A stretch of DNA of 64,000 nt from Dysgonomonas mossii. GTDB lineage: Bacteria; Bacteroidota; Bacteroidia; Bacteroidales; Dysgonomonadaceae. Location: contig NZ_SPPK01000001.1 of assembly GCF_004569505.1 (NCBI RefSeq), positions 1,178,001 to 1,242,000 of the forward strand, read 5' to 3'. The notes under the pieces are model-generated. The model was given only the letters and a program-made list of their open reading frames with translations. It searched no databases and was not told the origin of the DNA. This document shows, one piece after another, positions 8,781-18,105 of this stretch. The translations under genes and the position numbers were made by a program. Numbering within the stretch: the first letter of the stretch is position 1; each line of letters starts with the position of its first letter.

Positions 8781-9569
8781 TTATAGTTTAAGCCATTTTA
8801 GTAAACCGAGCTTCTTTAAGTACCTTACACTTATTGATGTTTTTAATTTATATAGCTCTTGTCTTTTATCCATCCAGTCTTTATATAAGGTATTATAGAT
8901 AGGATAAGAGTGGGCTATATGGTCGTTGCGTTCATCTATAAGCAATTGCTTGTTTGAAGCATTCGAACTGATTCCATCAATATAGAAAGTAGAAAAACAA
9001 CCATCAATATGTCTGTATGTAGAACTTAGCAGGCATATCGCATCCATAAAGAAAGCCCAGTCTGATGTTATCTTTTTTTCTTCCGAATAATATCCATATT
9101 TTACCAAAAGTTCTTTTTTTATAAAAGAAGCTGTGTGTGGTAGCGTGTCTTCTGCAAAATATTTAAAATCAGGATTGCTGGGATATTGTTTTATATAGCT
9201 TGTCTTTGATAAACTATCAGCAATTTCCATATCAAAATAGACTATGCCTTCCCCTGTAATTTGAGATATAATCGATTGCAAATCACAATCCTCTTTTATT
9301 ACATCTCCACTGTTTACGAATAATATATATTGCCCTGTTGCTTGCCTGATCCCTTTATTCATAGCATTATATATGCCAGAGTCAGGTTCGCTGATCCAAA
9401 AGTTTATTTTGCTTTCATATTTTTTTATAACACCCACACTACCATCTGTAGAGTTTCCATCAATAACAATATATTCAATATCATACAGATCATTAGAGAT
9501 AACGCTATTAATCGTTTTCTCTAACCCTGCGGCATTGTTATAGTTAATTGTTACAATAGATACTTTCAT
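8781..9569 (-). CDS. GT2 glycosyltransferase (WcaA-like paralogue)
   Basis: This 262-residue family 2 enzyme starts MKVSIVTINYN and carries VIDGNSTDGS, SGIYNAMNKGIRQA and NSGD in the same order and spacing as the enzyme at 1059-1880. The two are evident paralogues within one operon, so they may add the same sugar or form similar linkages. Its ATG overlaps the stop of the upstream GT2 by 4 nt. The C-terminus (RYLKKLGLLKWLKL) is an amphipathic basic stretch. Confidence 0.9.
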   Translation of the reverse strand: MKVSIVTINYNNAAGLEKTINSVISNDLYDIEYIVIDGNSTDGSVGVIKKYESKINFWISEPDSGIYNAMNKGIRQATGQYILFVNSGDVIKEDCDLQSIISQITGEGIVYFDMEIADSLSKTSYIKQYPSNPDFKYFAEDTLPHTASFIKKELLVKYGYYSEEKKITSDWAFFMDAICLLSSTYRHIDGCFSTFYIDGISSNASNKQLLIDERNDHIAHSYPIYNTLYKDWMDKRQELYKLKTSISVRYLKKLGLLKWLKL

Positions 9570-10471
9570 CTTGTTATAAGTCTCAATATTAATCTTTTGA
9601 GTTCGTAATAAGCAACCATCGGGCTTTCCTTTATAAACATTGATAAAATAGCTTTGTTTACAGAATTCGAGTATGAAAACTTTAATTTATATGATTGCCA
9701 TTTGTAATACCAATTCTTGCTATATTCTTTATCTAACTTCAAATGTAGCCTTTTTGCTATAATTTCGGAAACTTTATAACCCTCTAATATTCCCAGTCCT
9801 CTGTCTTCGGATTTGTTTGATACATTTACCGAATGTGTTCTAAAATAATTTAGATACTCTTTTACTTCAGACACCGTAACTTCTCCCTCACCGCAAAAGC
9901 TGCCCCATAATAACCAGTCACCACAGTATTTGAAATTTATAATATTATTCCACAGATTTGCGGCGATAGCATCTTTCTTAAAAATCACCATACTGGCATT
10001 ACAAATAGGATTACTATATAACAAATAGTTCTCTGTGAACAGATTGATATTCATTGATAAATCGGGTAGGATAGTGGGTTGCTCCATTACTGTATTGTCC
10101 CCTTTGTCAACTATTGTCGTAAGAGCAAAGCAGAGTACTGAATTATATTTAGAAATAGAATCCATCGTTTTTTCAAGAAACGTAAGCTCTGCATAATCGT
10201 CACTTTCAGCAATCCAGATATATTCTCCTTGGGCTAACTCAATCCCTTTCTTCCACTGTTTGAATGTAGAACCGGAATTAGTCTCATTATATACAATGTG
10301 CGATATATGAGAATTACTTCTATATTCTTCAATTACATCTTTACTATTGTCTGGTGAACAATCATCCAAGATTATCAGCTCAAAGTCCTGGTATGTCTGA
10401 TTTAGTATTGATTCAATACGTTGTCTCAGATATGGAGCATGATTATAATTGGGAAGAATAACTGATACCAT
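9566..10471 (-). CDS. GT2 glycosyltransferase
   Basis: This 301-residue enzyme has VSVILPNYNHAPYL, LDDCSPDNS and AESDDYAE (acidic metal site near residue 90). The ETNSGSTFKQW block matches a GT2 subgroup common in rhamnan/O-antigen loci. Neighbours are packed on both sides: 2 nt after the upstream gene and a 4-nt overlap with the downstream one. It should act at the cytoplasmic membrane on the lipid-linked intermediate. Specificity cannot be assigned. Confidence 0.9.
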   Translation of the reverse strand: MVSVILPNYNHAPYLRQRIESILNQTYQDFELIILDDCSPDNSKDVIEEYRSNSHISHIVYNETNSGSTFKQWKKGIELAQGEYIWIAESDDYAELTFLEKTMDSISKYNSVLCFALTTIVDKGDNTVMEQPTILPDLSMNINLFTENYLLYSNPICNASMVIFKKDAIAANLWNNIINFKYCGDWLLWGSFCGEGEVTVSEVKEYLNYFRTHSVNVSNKSEDRGLGILEGYKVSEIIAKRLHLKLDKEYSKNWYYKWQSYKLKFSYSNSVNKAILSMFIKESPMVAYYELKRLILRLITR

Positions 10472-10473
10472 TT

Positions 10474-11271
10474 TTAGCTGTTTTTAATATCTATTTTCCA
10501 GGAGTTGGAATCGCTTGCCGTTTTGAAATAATATATCTCTTCATCTGTTAGATTCTGGTCGTCAATATACCACCCCTTATGTTGTGCTGTATAATCTCCG
10601 GCTATTCTTATTGCCGAATAAAAATTCAACAAATTATATTGATATTGTGGTGGATATAAAGCAAACGTTGTATCCAGTTCATTCAAATACAAATTTTCTC
10701 CAACTAGATTCTCCCAATGCTTTTTTTCCCATTCTAGAACTTTTTCCTTATGTTGGTAATAATCGGGGATATCGTCAATTTTCAGAGCAAAGCCAACTTT
10801 GGTAATATGTTTATTATTATCCAGTATCCTTATCATTTTATGCAAATATTCTACCGGTAGATTTGCGTTTGGGATAATATCCGAATCTGTTACAATATGA
10901 TATCCTTTAGAGTATTTCTTATATAAATCTTGATTTTCCCAAAAAACCATGTGACCATAGTTTTTGTGCATATATTCTATCTTAATATCCTTTTCGATCT
11001 CTTTATAGTATTCTAAAAGAGGTGGATATGTTGAATTGTTATCAACTATAACAATGTTTTTATGTCTTCTTTCCTGTAAAAACTTTACAAGGATTTTTAA
11101 ATCGGCGAGACGGTTATAATTAATTATAATTATAGAAATAATCAGAGGATCATTTTTTTGTTGACGGACCGTCTTATTGAAAAGATAGATCAAAGAATTC
11201 TTTCGACGATTGTAGATATACTCTTTCCAAAAAGAATATGAAAACAAACTCAAAAAAGCAACCCTTTTCAT
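10474..11271 (-). CDS. GT2-like glycosyltransferase with N-terminal extension
   Basis: The 265-residue product has about 40 residues before the GT-A core begins at IISIIIINYNR. VDNNSTYPPLLEYY replaces the usual DGSTD motif, and TDSDIIPN is the metal site. The remaining length is short for GT2. The VDNNST and TDSDI pattern resembles Bacteroidota GT2-like enzymes that act on short glycans. The N-terminal stretch (AFLSLFSYSFWKEYIY) is aromatic and may contact the membrane. It is part of the same operon, 2 nt before the next gene. Confidence 0.8.
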   Translation of the reverse strand: MKRVAFLSLFSYSFWKEYIYNRRKNSLIYLFNKTVRQQKNDPLIISIIIINYNRLADLKILVKFLQERRHKNIVIVDNNSTYPPLLEYYKEIEKDIKIEYMHKNYGHMVFWENQDLYKKYSKGYHIVTDSDIIPNANLPVEYLHKMIRILDNNKHITKVGFALKIDDIPDYYQHKEKVLEWEKKHWENLVGENLYLNELDTTFALYPPQYQYNLLNFYSAIRIAGDYTAQHKGWYIDDQNLTDEEIYYFKTASDSNSWKIDIKNS

Positions 11272-11293
11272 AAATAAAAATAAATTAATTCTA

Positions 11294-12145
11294 TTATTTT
11301 ATCAATCCAAACTTATGTTTGATATTTCGTAAAAAATCATTTAGTTTACTGTATTTCTTTACTTTTTCATATTTATTTTTGAGCATTTCATATTCATATC
11401 TAGTAACAAAATTTTCTAAGAAGAAATCTTCGATATTTATACCTCTTCTTTTTGCTGCACTAAGTATTGTAAACCATTTCCAGTAGTATGCTTTATCTGA
11501 ATTAGATAAAGTTGATATTCCAGAGTTATGAACTCTATAATAATAAAGAAACTTGTCTAGGAAGAATGTTTTCCCTGTTTCGTACAATTTATAATATAAA
11601 TCTTGATCTACAGCTCTAATTAAATATGAATCTATTCCATCTGTCTTGTCATAAAAGCTCTTTTTGAAAGAAGCAAATGCAGTAAACTCTCCATACATAT
11701 TGAAAAACATTTTTTCTCCAAAAGGTACATTTTTTGCTGCCGAATATTCCCCTAGTATTTCTAGTTTTTCATCACAAAAATAAAGTTTGGAATGTACTAG
11801 AGAACAATCTGGATTTTGCTCATGAGCTGCAATCATTTCAGCCAAAGCGTCTTTAGATAGAATGTCATCCGGGTCTAAAAAACCACAGATTACACCAGAA
11901 GCTTCATCAACACATCTTCTTTTGGTATATCCACATCCTTTGTTTTCTGCATTACGAAAAACTTTTATTTTCTCATTCTTTTGATAGCTCTCATAAGCAT
12001 CGGATGACGAATCTGTCGAAAAATCGTCTACAATAATTATTTCCCAATTATTATATGTCTGATCGAATATACTCTGGATAGCATCCTCGATATATATTCC
12101 ATTATTATAATTGGCTATAAGAACAGAGAATAATGGATTATTCAT
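11294..12145 (-). CDS. GT2 glycosyltransferase
   Basis: This 283-residue GT2 has FSVLIANYNNGIYI, VDDFSTDSS and LDPDDILS (metal site near residue 92), followed by VHSKLYFCDE and the AVDQDLYYKL block that holds the catalytic-base region. The YRVHNSGIST segment is characteristic of family 2 enzymes with an acceptor-binding His. It lies between a GT4 gene (77 nt upstream) and a GT2-like gene (22 nt downstream). Specificity unknown. Confidence 0.9.
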   Translation of the reverse strand: MNNPLFSVLIANYNNGIYIEDAIQSIFDQTYNNWEIIIVDDFSTDSSSDAYESYQKNEKIKVFRNAENKGCGYTKRRCVDEASGVICGFLDPDDILSKDALAEMIAAHEQNPDCSLVHSKLYFCDEKLEILGEYSAAKNVPFGEKMFFNMYGEFTAFASFKKSFYDKTDGIDSYLIRAVDQDLYYKLYETGKTFFLDKFLYYYRVHNSGISTLSNSDKAYYWKWFTILSAAKRRGINIEDFFLENFVTRYEYEMLKNKYEKVKKYSKLNDFLRNIKHKFGLIK

Positions 12146-12221
12146 TTTATCAAAATATATTCAATTTTATATCTATATTATTTTCTATAAAAATATCATC
12201 AACATTAAATTGATAGTCTTT

Positions 12222-13334
12222 TTATTTTGCATATTCAGAGATAATAGAGTTTAAATTATCTATATGAATTTTCATACTGAAATTTTCATAAATATTCATT
12301 CTTCCCTTTTCTCCCATCTCTTTTGCTTTAAGTTCATTTTCTAATATATATATCATGTTTTGAGCCATGCCGTCAACATCATGTTCATCTACAAGTAAGC
12401 CTGTTTCCCCATCTATTATCACGTCAGGGATTCCTGCATGTTTTGTTGATATTACAGGAAGAGCCGCAGCAGAGGCTTCAATAATAGCAACTGGGGTTCC
12501 TTCCATATCGCCATCGATTGCTGTTACGGAGTGTTGCACAAAAGCTCGAACTTTCTCATAATAGCTTATCAATTCGTGATGTTTGGCTTGCCCTATAAAT
12601 ATAATGTTTTCTTCGATCTTTAGATATTTTGAAAGATTGATACATGTATTTAGTAGTACTCCATCTCCAGCCATATATAGCTTAGCCCTCGGAAACTTCT
12701 CTAACACCTTTTTAAAGGCCAGTATTGTAAGATATGGTGCTTTTTTGTCAACAAAGCGTCCAATAGAAAGAAATGCTTCTGACTTATATGAGGGGGTAAC
12801 GGAGAAGAAATTATCTTCAGGACCATAGGTGATATACTTTAGCTTCTCAGCAGGGCATCCTATTTTAATTAAATCCTGTTCCATTATTTTAGAGACAGCT
12901 ATGACAACTGAGGCATATTTAAACATTTCTTTATAAGCATCCCTGTATTCCTCTAAAACTCTTGCCATCGAAGCATCATATCCATGGAAATGAACGATAA
13001 GTGGTAATCCCATTTTTTTGCAGATGTCCATGATTGCATATCCTGTAGGACCATATTCTGCATAAACAATATTAATTTTTTCCTTTTTGAAGCTTTTTTC
13101 TAATGCTTTATATTCTGGTGATGGAATATTCTTTATCTGAAATACATTTGCCTTAATATAATCAGCTAATCTTTCTTTGGATGATATCCACAAATGGCCA
13201 CTCCCTTCTAGATGTGTCGGGAAGTGCCCACCATAATAAAACTTCACATTTCCTTCGAAATTTTTTTTATGGTTTTGAATGAATGTTTCTGAATATGCAT
13301 TCAAGTTAGGAGAAATTAGAGCTATATTTTTCAT
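12222..13334 (-). CDS. GT4 glycosyltransferase
   Basis: This 370-residue GT-B enzyme is the only family 4 member of the minus-strand locus. The N-terminal Rossmann half contains HFHGYDAS. The C-terminal half shows SIGRFVDKKAP (donor-binding loop) and the EGTPVAIIEASA region, the family EX7E motif. GT4 enzymes are retaining transferases using NDP-sugars. HGYDAS followed by the YITYGPEDNFF stretch is common in colanic-acid and O-antigen GT4 enzymes. The gene is 7 nt after the methyltransferase. Confidence 0.9.
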   Translation of the reverse strand: MKNIALISPNLNAYSETFIQNHKKNFEGNVKFYYGGHFPTHLEGSGHLWISSKERLADYIKANVFQIKNIPSPEYKALEKSFKKEKINIVYAEYGPTGYAIMDICKKMGLPLIVHFHGYDASMARVLEEYRDAYKEMFKYASVVIAVSKIMEQDLIKIGCPAEKLKYITYGPEDNFFSVTPSYKSEAFLSIGRFVDKKAPYLTILAFKKVLEKFPRAKLYMAGDGVLLNTCINLSKYLKIEENIIFIGQAKHHELISYYEKVRAFVQHSVTAIDGDMEGTPVAIIEASAAALPVISTKHAGIPDVIIDGETGLLVDEHDVDGMAQNMIYILENELKAKEMGEKGRMNIYENFSMKIHIDNLNSIISEYAK

Positions 13335-13340
13335 AAAAGT

Positions 13341-14057
13341 TTATTTTGTAGCTGTGGCAAATAAATTAGGGATCATCAGTCCTTCGTAGAAATTCGTAGG
13401 TACAGTATCTTTTTTAATTAAAAATTTTATGATTGGTTTTAGAATCTTCGACAGGATTTTTTGTTTTTGACTAGAAATACCACTTCTTTTGACCCATAAT
13501 CCTAACATTTGTGCCATACTTGCATGCCATCCTCCACTAGATTTAACTTCAATATTTCTGAATCCGACATCTTCTAAGAGCCGATGTAAAGCAAACGGAG
13601 TGTATCTATATTCATCATGTGGTGTTTCATGTAGTGGCCATAAGAAGGGAACAGTCAGCAGAATATATCCATCTTTTTTCAATACCCTGTACATTTCTTT
13701 CAATACTAGCTCAGGCGTAGGGCAGTGTTCTAACACTTCTGTAGCTAAAAGTGTATCATAACTCTCATCCTTAAATGGCATTTCTTTGCCATCCCATGTA
13801 TAGTCAGGTTTTATTATAGTGTCGTATTCCATAGCAGTCTCTATATCAAGGCCTATATATGTATTCACTTCACTATTTTCTAATATATACTTCTTATATG
13901 GCATTTTACCACATCCTACATCCAATAAGGTACCCTTTAATGATGGTAAAGTATTTTTAACTACATTAAAAATATAGCTACGCATTAAATATCTATCCAA
14001 ATTATCTGAGGTAAAAGGAATATTAATAAAATTATCGTATGGTTTCTTATTTGCCAT
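13341..14057 (-). CDS. Class I SAM-dependent methyltransferase, glycan-modifying candidate
   Basis: This 238-residue protein has the class I SAM-binding motif LLDVGCGKMPY near residue 43, the adenine-region IGLDIE, TEVLEHCP as motif II and LKKDGYILLTVPF as motif III (Methyltransf_11 type). Its start overlaps the end of the Wzt gene by 11 nt. Chain length in several ABC-exported O-antigens is set by a terminal methyl or phosphate cap recognised by Wzt. The tight coupling here suggests a cap-forming role, but an internal O-methylation or an unrelated substrate cannot be excluded. Confidence 0.85.
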   Translation of the reverse strand: MANKKPYDNFINIPFTSDNLDRYLMRSYIFNVVKNTLPSLKGTLLDVGCGKMPYKKYILENSEVNTYIGLDIETAMEYDTIIKPDYTWDGKEMPFKDESYDTLLATEVLEHCPTPELVLKEMYRVLKKDGYILLTVPFLWPLHETPHDEYRYTPFALHRLLEDVGFRNIEVKSSGGWHASMAQMLGLWVKRSGISSQKQKILSKILKPIIKFLIKKDTVPTNFYEGLMIPNLFATATK

Positions 14058-15324
14058 TATCTATTTTTTTTACATCCCATATAGAATCTTCTACATAAGT
14101 CGCATTTCTTGGGCCCCAATAATAATCACGAATTTCTCCAAAAACTTTAACCTCAAAAGGAGTAATATTTTCTATGGTTTCATATTTTTCTCGAGATATC
14201 CTATCTGAAAAATGGACGATCAAACTATATGTCCCCGGGTATAGATGTACGAATGGAATAGAAGATTTTAACCTATATATTCCTTCTTCATCACAAAAAG
14301 GGTTTTCTTCATATAAGTTCAATATATGGGTTATCGGTACCCCTTCACTATTAAGTACTTGGTAGGAGACAGCTGCTGACGGTATTCTGTAGGGAGTATG
14401 AACATCAATAATAATATCCATCGGTTTCCCAAATTGTTGAATATTATTATTGTGAGATGTTTTACATTCAACTTTAATAACATTGGGTTTGTTATTATTT
14501 ATCTTGCGTTGATATATATTCTCTTGAGTTCCACTCATAGATAAATATTTCTGAATAACAACATCTGTTCTGTCATAAGCACAAACCTGTCCATTTTCTA
14601 ATAAAACACTGTTCTGTGTTAATGTAGAAACGGATTGCATATTATGACTTACAAACAATACTGTACGACCATCACCTTTCGACACATCTTGCATCTTGCC
14701 AATCGCTTTTTTCTGAAATTCGGCATCTCCTACAGCCAATACTTCATCCACAACGAGTATTTCGGGTTCCAAATGTGCTGCAATCGCAAAGCCAAGACGA
14801 ACTGTCATACCCGAAGAGTAACGTTTAACAGGAGTATCTATATATTTCTCTACACCTGCAAAATCTACAATCTCGTCTAGTTTTCTCTTTATTTCAGCTT
14901 TAGTCATTCCCATGATTGAGCCATTCATAAAGATATTTTCACGACCGGTCATTTCGGGGTGAAATCCTGTTCCTACCTCCAATAGTGATGCTATCCTACC
15001 TTTGGCTCTAATTGTTCCGGTAGAAGGAGATGTTACTCTCGATAATATCTTAAGCAAGGTTGATTTTCCTGCACCGTTTTTACCGATTATGCCTAACACT
15101 TCTCCTTGTTTTACATCAAAAGTTATATCTTTAAGTGCCCAGATATATTTGCTGCTAGCCTTTGATGAACGGTCATTTACTTCACCTATTTTCAAATAGG
15201 GGTCATCCTTGCCTCTTACAACATGCCACCAGCGGTTTAGATCGTGTGCTATAGTTCCTGTGCCAACTAATCCTAAACGATATTGCTTAGATATATTTTC
15301 AAATTTTATTGCGATGTCTAACAT
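14047..15324 (-). CDS. wzt: ABC transporter ATP-binding protein for polysaccharide export (Wzt)
   Basis: This 425-residue protein has an N-terminal ABC ATPase: Walker A GKNGAGKST, signature YSSGMT, Walker B ILVVDEVLAVGD and switch His in LFVSHNM. From about residue 265 a second, beta-rich domain of roughly 150 residues follows. This arrangement is diagnostic of Wzt, whose C-terminal immunoglobulin-like domain binds the non-reducing end of the O-polysaccharide before export by Wzm. The matching permease is three genes upstream, separated by two transferase genes. The downstream methyltransferase overlaps by 11 nt. Assignment is secure; the cargo is not. Confidence 0.95.
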   Translation of the reverse strand: MLDIAIKFENISKQYRLGLVGTGTIAHDLNRWWHVVRGKDDPYLKIGEVNDRSSKASSKYIWALKDITFDVKQGEVLGIIGKNGAGKSTLLKILSRVTSPSTGTIRAKGRIASLLEVGTGFHPEMTGRENIFMNGSIMGMTKAEIKRKLDEIVDFAGVEKYIDTPVKRYSSGMTVRLGFAIAAHLEPEILVVDEVLAVGDAEFQKKAIGKMQDVSKGDGRTVLFVSHNMQSVSTLTQNSVLLENGQVCAYDRTDVVIQKYLSMSGTQENIYQRKINNNKPNVIKVECKTSHNNNIQQFGKPMDIIIDVHTPYRIPSAAVSYQVLNSEGVPITHILNLYEENPFCDEEGIYRLKSSIPFVHLYPGTYSLIVHFSDRISREKYETIENITPFEVKVFGEIRDYYWGPRNATYVEDSIWDVKKIDNGK

Positions 15325-15336
15325 ATTCAGATTTGT

Positions 15337-16143
15337 TTATTTCTGTTGTTTTTGATATTTATATAATCTTATCTCGGCACATGTATCGTACCATGCCCAG
15401 AAAAAAGATAATAAGAGTCCATACAATCCGTCTTTATACCCTTTCATCTTGAGAAAACAGGAGTGAAAAGCTTTGAATGGACGTTTTATGATACCTTTTT
15501 TTGAAGCAATAAATCCCATGAAATTTCTTGATTCAGCTTCCATTTTTAAGTATCTTAAATGTTTTTCCCGCAATTGAGAAAAGCTGATCATCCAATAATG
15601 ATGATCTATATTTTTCCCATTGTATGCAATCCAAAACGGTTCATAAGGAGGAAGTACCGTTCTGCCCGCATGTACTACGCCTGTCATTTTACATCTGTCT
15701 TTGTGAAACAATAGCATACGGGAGTGAATACCTCCCCAGCGTGTTCCTTTCAATGGATGCTTTTTGTAATAATATATACAAGGAACGAGTATTGCTCCAA
15801 TATTATCAGGGATTCCTTTTTCAAAAAGTGCTATTATATCTTTATATAGCTCAAAGCTAATTCGTTCATCGGGATCTATTATAAGTATCCAATCATTTTT
15901 TTCCGATTTGTAATACTCTGCAACAATAGCTTCGCCTAGCGGTACCCTCTTGTGCTCTATGATTTCATTACTATATTGCTTGGCTATTTCTATCGAATTA
16001 TCATTAGAGCCTTGATCTACATATTTAATATTCTCGCAAAAAGAAATTGACTTCAGACAATCCTCCAAAATATATCCTTCATTGTACCCTGTAACAATGG
16101 CGCTGAAAGGAAGCTTTTTGTATGTATTAACATTGTCTACCAT
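15337..16143 (-). CDS. GT2 glycosyltransferase (WaaE/KdtX-like)
   Basis: The product is about 268 residues. AIVTGYNEGYILEDC, VDQGSNDNS and IDPDERIS match the WaaE-type GT2 group that adds hexose to LPS core or O-chain stubs. The long C-terminal part (SRMLLFHKDRCKMTGVVHA and the later KRPFKAF) is typical of that group. I chose the ATG at 16143, which overlaps the upstream stop by 7 nt; the TTG at 16152 would add three residues. It lies 12 nt before wzt. Confidence 0.86.
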   Translation of the reverse strand: MVDNVNTYKKLPFSAIVTGYNEGYILEDCLKSISFCENIKYVDQGSNDNSIEIAKQYSNEIIEHKRVPLGEAIVAEYYKSEKNDWILIIDPDERISFELYKDIIALFEKGIPDNIGAILVPCIYYYKKHPLKGTRWGGIHSRMLLFHKDRCKMTGVVHAGRTVLPPYEPFWIAYNGKNIDHHYWMISFSQLREKHLRYLKMEAESRNFMGFIASKKGIIKRPFKAFHSCFLKMKGYKDGLYGLLLSFFWAWYDTCAEIRLYKYQKQQK

Positions 16144-17084
16144 ATTTGCCAATCTATGTCAATACTTATACATTTAGCAGAATCCATCCTCATTCCTAGA
16201 TACATACCCGGATTTGAACCAAAAGTCCCTACGAAAAATCTACTGTTGTTTAGCACATCTAATGATGCAAATAGATTTAAATGTGCTTCTTTTATTATAG
16301 ATTTATTTTCTTTTTTGAATTTAGCATGGTCGTACCCTTGCTCAGACTCTTTACAGAATGTGAATATCGTCCACTCTTTATATTTATTCCTTATTTCAGA
16401 TATTACTCTAAAATCATCAGTTAATATAAAAGTATTCTTTATATTACTTATATTTTCTGCTCTATTCAGATAACTTGATGTTTCGACTAAATCTTGTTCA
16501 ATATGTTTATCTCCGCGCCGTATATGAAAACCGATATAATCTTCTGGTAAATTTAGTAATCTTATTTTATTTTTTATCTCCCGAGCAGTTATTTCATTGT
16601 ATTGCCAAGTTAGGGATATTAATTTTTGGCATGCATCCTTTAATGAACAGTTTACAATTCCCATCTCGGGGATATTATATATGTTTTTTTCGTTTTTTCT
16701 GTCCCTGATAAGGATCCATAAGTCTTGAGTTAGGAAATTTATTCCATTAAACACCTTATATGCTTTAATTTTCAGTTTGTCTTTTATTCCTAATCTTTCT
16801 TGGATGAAATCGTAGTTTCTAAAGTTATATTTTTTGTGAAAATTATCTTTAACCTCGTCACAAAACGGTAGAAAATAGTCAGTCCACCCGTATTGATACC
16901 CGAAATTAGCATCTTCAGAATATAGTATAAATTGGATCTTGTGTGTTAGGCAGTATAACATTGCTAATATCATATTGTTATACTCTGAGAAAAATCCTGC
17001 ATCATATCCCAGATGAAAAACGAATTTTCTCTTGAAGGATTTGTTTAGAGCATAATATTTTTCTCTCATTTCTGTAGCTTCCAT
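16137..17084 (-). CDS. GT23/O-FucT-like fucosyltransferase candidate
   Basis: The product is about 315 residues with no obvious signal peptide. IGFHIRRGDKH near the middle is the HxRRGD GDP-fucose-binding motif shared by GT11, GT23 and related fucosyltransferases. A later TDD and a VGTFGSNPGMYLG block resemble the C-terminal motif II/III of GT23 enzymes (FUT8/NodZ relatives). The ATG at 17084 forms TGATG with the permease stop; a GTG one codon earlier is possible. It is placed between the permease and ATPase of the exporter. The superfamily is likely; fucose as donor is inferred from the motif only. Confidence 0.72.
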   Translation of the reverse strand: MEATEMREKYYALNKSFKRKFVFHLGYDAGFFSEYNNMILAMLYCLTHKIQFILYSEDANFGYQYGWTDYFLPFCDEVKDNFHKKYNFRNYDFIQERLGIKDKLKIKAYKVFNGINFLTQDLWILIRDRKNEKNIYNIPEMGIVNCSLKDACQKLISLTWQYNEITAREIKNKIRLLNLPEDYIGFHIRRGDKHIEQDLVETSSYLNRAENISNIKNTFILTDDFRVISEIRNKYKEWTIFTFCKESEQGYDHAKFKKENKSIIKEAHLNLFASLDVLNNSRFFVGTFGSNPGMYLGMRMDSAKCISIDIDWQIW

Positions 17085-17944
17085 CACACTACATCAATAA
17101 AGCTGCGTTCTACTTTGTTAAATACCCATGAACCGAGAATGATAACTATTATTGTAACAACAAAACTATAGCTGAGCCAAAACCAATCAACTGTACCTGC
17201 TCCCATAAATCCATATCTTAATGTTTCTACGATAGATGTTAATGGATTCAGCTGTATGAGCCACATATATTCTTCATATTTTTCTTTCATTACTGAGAGT
17301 GGATATATTATCGGTGTTGCATACATCCACAATCCGGTTACAAAACCAAATAGGATAGCCATGTCTCTATACTTTGTTGTAACAGACGATATTATGATGC
17401 CAAACCCCAGTCCCAGTCCGGCTAGCATTAAAACCAATAATGGAAAAGAGAGAATATATATATTAGGTTTGATGTCTGTGCCGTTGTATACGAAATAAAA
17501 GTATACGGCAAGGAATAGCCCTAGCTGGATTATTAATCGTACTAAATTGGAAATAACACTTGATATAGGAACTACTAATCGAGGAAAGTATACTTTGCTG
17601 AACACTCCGGCGTTACCGAGGAAGGTTCCTGAGGCTTTTCCCATACAGTCAGAAAAGTATCCCCAACATAATATTCCAGATAGGTAGAACAATGGCTGAG
17701 GTAGTCCATCCGTTGGTATTTGGGCTATATTTCCAAATACAAACATATACATTATTGTAGTAAATAGTGGTTGAATGATGAACCATAGAGGGCCGAGTAC
17801 AGTTTGTTTGTATATAGTTACAACATCGCGGCGAACGTACATTTGTAATAAGTCACGATATTGCCAGACTTCTTTTATATTAAGGGAAAAATTGCTTCCG
17901 CGCGGTTTGATCTCTATATCCCAATGTTCTTTTTCAGTTTCCAT
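17084..17944 (-). CDS. wzm: ABC-2 type polysaccharide export permease (Wzm)
   Basis: This 286-residue integral membrane protein is of the ABC2_membrane family. It starts with a cytoplasmic segment of about 40 residues leading to an amphipathic helix (MYVRRDVVTIYKQT), then roughly six membrane segments, including one at IIQPLFTTIMYMFVFG. With Wzt it forms the inner-membrane channel that moves the finished lipid-linked polymer to the periplasm. It is the first gene of the 17-kb minus-strand operon, with a TATCTTTG element 48-55 nt before its ATG. Confidence 0.95.
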   Translation of the reverse strand: METEKEHWDIEIKPRGSNFSLNIKEVWQYRDLLQMYVRRDVVTIYKQTVLGPLWFIIQPLFTTIMYMFVFGNIAQIPTDGLPQPLFYLSGILCWGYFSDCMGKASGTFLGNAGVFSKVYFPRLVVPISSVISNLVRLIIQLGLFLAVYFYFVYNGTDIKPNIYILSFPLLVLMLAGLGLGFGIIISSVTTKYRDMAILFGFVTGLWMYATPIIYPLSVMKEKYEEYMWLIQLNPLTSIVETLRYGFMGAGTVDWFWLSYSFVVTIIVIILGSWVFNKVERSFIDVV

Positions 17945-17991
17945 TTAGATATTATATTGTTTCTATATTTGTTTGTGTGATTTTGAGTGTG

Positions 17992-17999
17992 CAAAGATA
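17992..17999 (-). promoter_or_regulatory. -7 element (TATCTTTG) of the wzm-led glycan operon
   Basis: The minus strand reads TATCTTTG here, an exact TAnnTTTG match, placing a start near 17985 and a leader of about 40 nt before wzm. No clean TTTG is found at -33. Confidence 0.6.
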
Positions 18000-18042
18000 G
18001 TTATTTTTAATGTTAAAGATTTTTAAATAAAAAATAACTATA

Positions 18043-18082
18043 ATAAAAAAACCCGTATGAGTGTATTACCTCATACAGGTTT
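18043..18082 (-). terminator. Rho-independent terminator after the Ala-rich lipoprotein gene
   Basis: Two 13-nt arms (18049-18061 and 18070-18082) are complementary except for one position that is a G-U wobble in minus-strand RNA. The loop is 8 nt and the minus-strand RNA continues into a run of U. It separates the lipoprotein gene from the glycan operon promoter. Confidence 0.85.
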
Positions 18083-18105
18083 CATAAATCTTAACTGTCG
18101 CTGGA

